A DNA stretch of 64,000 nucleotides from Gp1-AA133 sp964641665 (lineage in GTDB: Bacteria; Acidobacteriota; Terriglobia; Terriglobales; Acidobacteriaceae): contig CAZXKO010000030.1 of assembly GCA_964641665.1 (NCBI GenBank), forward strand, positions 1 through 64,000. The letters are read 5' to 3'. The notes beneath the pieces are model-generated. The model did not search any database. It had not been told where the DNA came from and was given only the letters and a program-made list of their open reading frames with translations. Position 1 is the first letter of the stretch; every line of letters begins with the position of its first letter. This document shows, piece by piece, positions 60,662 to 64,000 of this stretch. Both the position numbers and the translations under genes were made by a program.

Positions 60662-62656
60662 ATGACGCTGGGCAAGAAACTCTATTTAAGTTTTGGCGGA
60701 GTGCTGCTGGGAGTGGTGTTTCTGTTCGTGGTGAATTTTTTGGCGGTGCAGCGCGAGCACGACGCCAAGAACGCCTCCAAGGCGTCGCTGGATCTGGCGG
60801 AAGCGACCGATCAGGTCCGGTTCCAGATGATGCAGAACCGCCTGTTTCTGAGCAACTATCTGCTGAGCGGCGATACCCGAGAAGTGGACCGGATGAACGA
60901 AGGTGTGAAAGCGCTCAGCGACATGCTGGAGAAATCCACCGCTCTCGCCAGCTCCGACCAGCAGAAGTCGGCCCTCGAAAAGGTGCAGCAGCTGGAACAG
61001 AGCTGGGCGAAGGAGTTTGCCCAGCCGCTGATGGACAAGCGCAAAGACGTGGATAGCGGGAACGCCACGGTGGCGGAGCTGCAGATTTTCTATCTGCAGA
61101 AGGACGCCTCGTCGTGGGTGAAGAATTCCACCGAGTTTCTGGATGTCGCCGACAAGGAAAACAAGAAGATCGTGGAGCAGCGCCGGGAGTCGGACGACAG
61201 CGCCGGCAAATACACGCTCGTGGTTTCTGCCCTGGCTATGTTCTTCGCCCTATGCGCGGGCGGGGTGATCGCGTACCGGACGGCGCGTTCCATCACCGAA
61301 CCTCTGGGCAAGCTGATGACCGTGGCGCACAAGATCGGCAACACCGGTGACCTGGATCACGATATCGAAACCGATACACAGCGGCAGGATGAGATCGGAG
61401 AACTGGCGCGCACCTTCGCCAGCATGGTGAAGTACCTGAAAGAAATGGCGGTAGTATCGGAAGCCATCGCCAACGGCGATCTGATGGTCGATGTGCAGCC
61501 GCGCTCCAAACAGGACACCCTCGGCCACGCCTTCCAGCAGATGGTCAAGAGCTTGCGCGACCTCGTACGCAGCGTGCGCGACCTGGCTTCGCAGGTAGCT
61601 TCAGCGTCAAGCCAAGTGGCGGGCGCTTCAGACGAGTCGGCGAAGATCAGTCTGCAGGGATCCTCGGCGATTGATGAAGTCACCAGCACCATGCACGAGA
61701 TGAGCGTGAACGTGCAAAACATGGTGAAGAGCACGCAGACGCAGGCGTCGAGCGTGAGCGAGACCTCGGCTTCCATCGATCAGATGGTGGCTTCGATCCA
61801 GCGCGTGGCCGATACGGCAAAGGTGCTGCTCGACATCTCGAACCGGTCGCGTGAAGAGGTGCACAGTGGCATCACCACCATGGACAAGGCCACCGAGGGC
61901 CTGACCAAGATCAACAACACGATCAAGTCGTCGGGCGCGATCATCGATGCGCTCGGAACCCGCGCCGACGATATCGGCAAGATCATCGAGGTCATCGACG
62001 ACCTGGCCGAACAAACCAACCTGTTGGCTTTGAACGCAGCCATCGAGGCGGCACGCGCCGGTGAACACGGTCTGGGCTTCGCGGTGGTTGCCGATGAAGT
62101 CCGCAAGCTTGCCGAGAAGTCGGCGCAGTCGACCAAAGAAATCTCCGAGCTGATCCAGAGTATCCAGAAGGAAGCCCGCAAAGCGGTCGAGAACATGGAT
62201 GAGAGCACGACCATCGTCAACGAGGGTCTCGAGCTGGGCGGTGAGCTGAACGGTGCGCTGCGCAAGATTTCGAACGTGGTCACCGAGGTGTACAAGTTCG
62301 CGCAGGAAATCGGAGCGGCCACCAACGAGCAGTCGCACGGCTCGTCGCAGATCGCGCGGGCGACCACCCGGTTGAATGAAATCACCCACGAGATCAACTC
62401 GGCGGTGGAGGAGCAGGCGTCAGGCGCGCAGGCGGTGGTCAAGGCCATGGAACGCATGCGCGAACTGATCCAGCAGAGCACTTCAGGCTCGACCGAACTC
62501 GCGGCCTCGGCGGAACAGATGTCGAAGATGTCGCGAGAGCTGCTCGATGCCATGGAGCGGGTTGCCGGGCGGACGGGCGATCCCGAACACCGCTCGCACC
62601 GCGAAGATCGCTCTCCGCTGGGCGCGCGGCGGGCCACGGCCGGGGCACAGGGATAG
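60662..62656 (+). CDS. mcp: Methyl-accepting chemotaxis protein
   Basis: 664 aa with the ATG at 60662 after GGAGGAAC. TM1 lies at about residues 9-29 (LSFGGVLLGVVFLFVVNFLAV) and TM2 at about 185-207. The periplasmic part is a four-helix-bundle-type ligand domain of about 150 residues. HAMP follows (ITEPLGKLMTVAHKIGNTGD). The signalling hairpin is normal: IDDLAEQTNLLALNAAIEAARAGEHGLGFAVVADEVRKLAEKS in parts. The C-terminus has a basic tail without a CheR-docking pentapeptide. cheW follows after 14 bases and cheR after that. Confidence 0.96.
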   Translation: MTLGKKLYLSFGGVLLGVVFLFVVNFLAVQREHDAKNASKASLDLAEATDQVRFQMMQNRLFLSNYLLSGDTREVDRMNEGVKALSDMLEKSTALASSDQQKSALEKVQQLEQSWAKEFAQPLMDKRKDVDSGNATVAELQIFYLQKDASSWVKNSTEFLDVADKENKKIVEQRRESDDSAGKYTLVVSALAMFFALCAGGVIAYRTARSITEPLGKLMTVAHKIGNTGDLDHDIETDTQRQDEIGELARTFASMVKYLKEMAVVSEAIANGDLMVDVQPRSKQDTLGHAFQQMVKSLRDLVRSVRDLASQVASASSQVAGASDESAKISLQGSSAIDEVTSTMHEMSVNVQNMVKSTQTQASSVSETSASIDQMVASIQRVADTAKVLLDISNRSREEVHSGITTMDKATEGLTKINNTIKSSGAIIDALGTRADDIGKIIEVIDDLAEQTNLLALNAAIEAARAGEHGLGFAVVADEVRKLAEKSAQSTKEISELIQSIQKEARKAVENMDESTTIVNEGLELGGELNGALRKISNVVTEVYKFAQEIGAATNEQSHGSSQIARATTRLNEITHEINSAVEEQASGAQAVVKAMERMRELIQQSTSGSTELAASAEQMSKMSRELLDAMERVAGRTGDPEHRSHREDRSPLGARRATAGAQG

Positions 62657-62670
62657 ACCAGGAGCGGCAC

Positions 62671-63171
62671 ATGAACCGCGAACTGCAGATCGTCGGGTTC
62701 CAGGTCGGCCGGGAAACCTACGGCGTGCCGATCACTTCCCTGCACGAAATCGTGCGGGTGCCGGAAATCACCGCCGTGCCGGATGCGCCCGAGTACATGG
62801 AAGGGGTCATCAACCTGCGCGGCAAGATTGTTTCCGTCATGGATCTGCGCAAGCGGTTCGGGACGAAAGATGCGACCGCGAACCGGCGGAACCGGATACT
62901 GGTTGTGGAGTACAACGGGCGGCTTTCGGGGCTGATCGTGGATTCCGCTTCGGAAGTGTTGAAGATCAGTTCCACCGAGATCGAACCACCCCCTGCTGTC
63001 CTGCAGGAAGGCGGACTGAACTGCGTGACCGGCCTGGGCAAGTACAAGGGGCGGCTCATCATGCTGCTGGACATGAACAAATTGCTGGAGTTCAGTGCGC
63101 CCAAGATGCCGGGTGAAGCCAAACCGCCGGCCCCAGTCAAAGTGGAGGGGCGTGGCGCTGGCGCGCGTTAG
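62671..63171 (+). CDS. cheW: Chemotaxis coupling protein CheW
   Basis: 166 aa with the ATG at 62671 after CAGGAG. The SH3-like CheW fold is seen: LQIVGFQVGRETYGVPITSL, IVRVPEITAVPDAPEYMEGVINLRGKIVSVMDLRKRFG in pieces, ENKSxL-type VEYNGRLSGLIVDSASEVL and MLLDMNKLLE. CheW bridges receptors and CheA; no cheA is inside the window. It follows mcp by 14 bases and has a C-terminal basic tail (APVKVEGRGAGAR). Confidence 0.96.
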   Translation: MNRELQIVGFQVGRETYGVPITSLHEIVRVPEITAVPDAPEYMEGVINLRGKIVSVMDLRKRFGTKDATANRRNRILVVEYNGRLSGLIVDSASEVLKISSTEIEPPPAVLQEGGLNCVTGLGKYKGRLIMLLDMNKLLEFSAPKMPGEAKPPAPVKVEGRGAGAR

Positions 63172-63192
63172 CACAGCTTCACCGGAAACTAC

Positions 63193-64000
63193 ATGAGCAC
63201 ATCAGGAGCAGCACCCGCACCGGCGCTCACCGAAGCAGAACTAAAACTGCTGCAGGCGCTCGTCTACCAGGAATGCGGCATGCATTTTGACGAACGCCGC
63301 ACACACTTCCTGCAGGACCGCCTGCTGCGCCGCCTGAAGGAATGCCGCGTGGACTCCTTCTACGCGTACTACCGCCTTCTGATCAGCGACGCCGGCAAAG
63401 GCGAACTGGCCCAATTGCTCGAGAACCTCACGGTTAATGAAACCAGCTTTTTTCGCAACAAGGCACAACTGGAGTTGTTCCACAAACATGTTCTGGAAGA
63501 CCTGCTGCACCATAAGCAGGAGCGGCGCGACTTCTCCCTGCGTTTCTGGAGCGCGGGCTGTTCCACGGGGCAGGAAGCTTACACCATGGCCATGCAGATC
63601 GCGGACGCGCTGGCGTACTACTACATGCGCAACCCGCTGCCCGTGGAGGCTCCGTCGCCCAAGCCTCTGATTCCTGCGCCGTGGAAGGTAGAAATCCTGG
63701 CCAGCGACATCAGCTACTCCGTGCTGCGCGCGGGGCAGGACGGCACCTACAGCGAAAATCAGATGTCGACGGTGGATTACAGCTATCGCCTGCGCTATTT
63801 CGACAAGGTTGGAGACCGGTACGCGGTCAAGAAGGCGTTAAAGGAGGTCGTTCACTTCGACTTCCACAATCTGAAGACCGAGTACCTGCCGCAGCGCAAC
63901 GACGTCATCTTCTGCCGCAACGTCATGATGTACTTCGACGAAGCCGAGCAGAAACGGCTGATCAACAAGTTCTACCGCTGTCTTAACCCCGACGGCTACC
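63193..64000 (+). CDS. cheR: CheR methyltransferase, cut by the window end
   Basis: The frame runs from the ATG at 63193 past the right edge, so only the first 269 codons are visible. It has a helical N-terminal domain (LLQALVYQECGMHFDERRTHFLQDRLLRRLKE), the LTVNETSFFRNKAQLELF region, the SAM site LRFWSAGCSTGQEAYTMAMQIA, ILASDISYSVLRAGQDGTY and VIFCRNVMMYFDEAEQ with the Asn-Val-Met-x-Tyr-Phe block intact. Unlike the first cheR of this window, it keeps the standard FCRNV motif. It is the third gene of the mcp-cheW-cheR series. Confidence 0.95.
   Translation, partial: MSTSGAAPAPALTEAELKLLQALVYQECGMHFDERRTHFLQDRLLRRLKECRVDSFYAYYRLLISDAGKGELAQLLENLTVNETSFFRNKAQLELFHKHVLEDLLHHKQERRDFSLRFWSAGCSTGQEAYTMAMQIADALAYYYMRNPLPVEAPSPKPLIPAPWKVEILASDISYSVLRAGQDGTYSENQMSTVDYSYRLRYFDKVGDRYAVKKALKEVVHFDFHNLKTEYLPQRNDVIFCRNVMMYFDEAEQKRLINKFYRCLNPDGY

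Overview
This is bacterial chromosomal DNA of about 60% GC. The gene content points to Acidobacteriota, probably class Terriglobia. The markers are an SBBP-type propeller protein with a glycine-rich C-terminus, an S8 protease ending in NSVIWG repeats, a PadR plus membrane-protein pair, a DUF3857/transglutaminase/TPR protein, and many secreted proteins of unknown function. This assignment comes from protein style, not from an rRNA gene.

Layout. Positions 1-2226 are the end of an integrated element: a zinc-finger gene and a tyrosine integrase whose last codons run into the 3' half of a tRNA-Lys gene, the likely attachment site. Positions 2.8-20.5 kb hold secreted or surface proteins, aroA, a dead IS110-type element inside an intergenic repeat, and several genes with one-base frameshifts. 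Positions 20.8-26.5 kb hold housekeeping and regulatory genes (thiD, rlpA, pyrF, PadR pair, glutaryl-CoA-type dehydrogenase), a 7/14-bp minisatellite, and an AT-rich regulatory stretch before rlpA. Positions 26.6-38.3 kb hold alpha/beta hydrolases, acetyltransferases, glpX, a Tat-exported asparaginase-like enzyme and decayed small genes. Positions 38.4-50.4 kb hold an S8 protease, uvrB, an NHL-type propeller, an FMN alpha-hydroxy-acid oxidase, a papain-like protein, an esterase and a Sel1-repeat protein.

Positions 50.5-64.0 kb are a signalling region. A minus-strand cheR cluster includes a pseudo-receiver/DHp protein with no kinase domain. Next is a tightly coupled operon of a four-GAF, three-PAS histidine kinase, a single-domain receiver and an NtrC-type sigma-54 activator. 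Divergent from it is a plus-strand TonB-like, mcp, cheW, cheR series preceded by a sequence with exact -24/-12 spacing for sigma-54. The simplest reading is that the kinase and activator control the divergent chemotaxis genes.

Intergenic regions carry several families of dispersed short repeats. Six separate coding regions can each be repaired by one inserted or deleted base. They are either true decay or residual indels in the assembly, and raw reads would decide.
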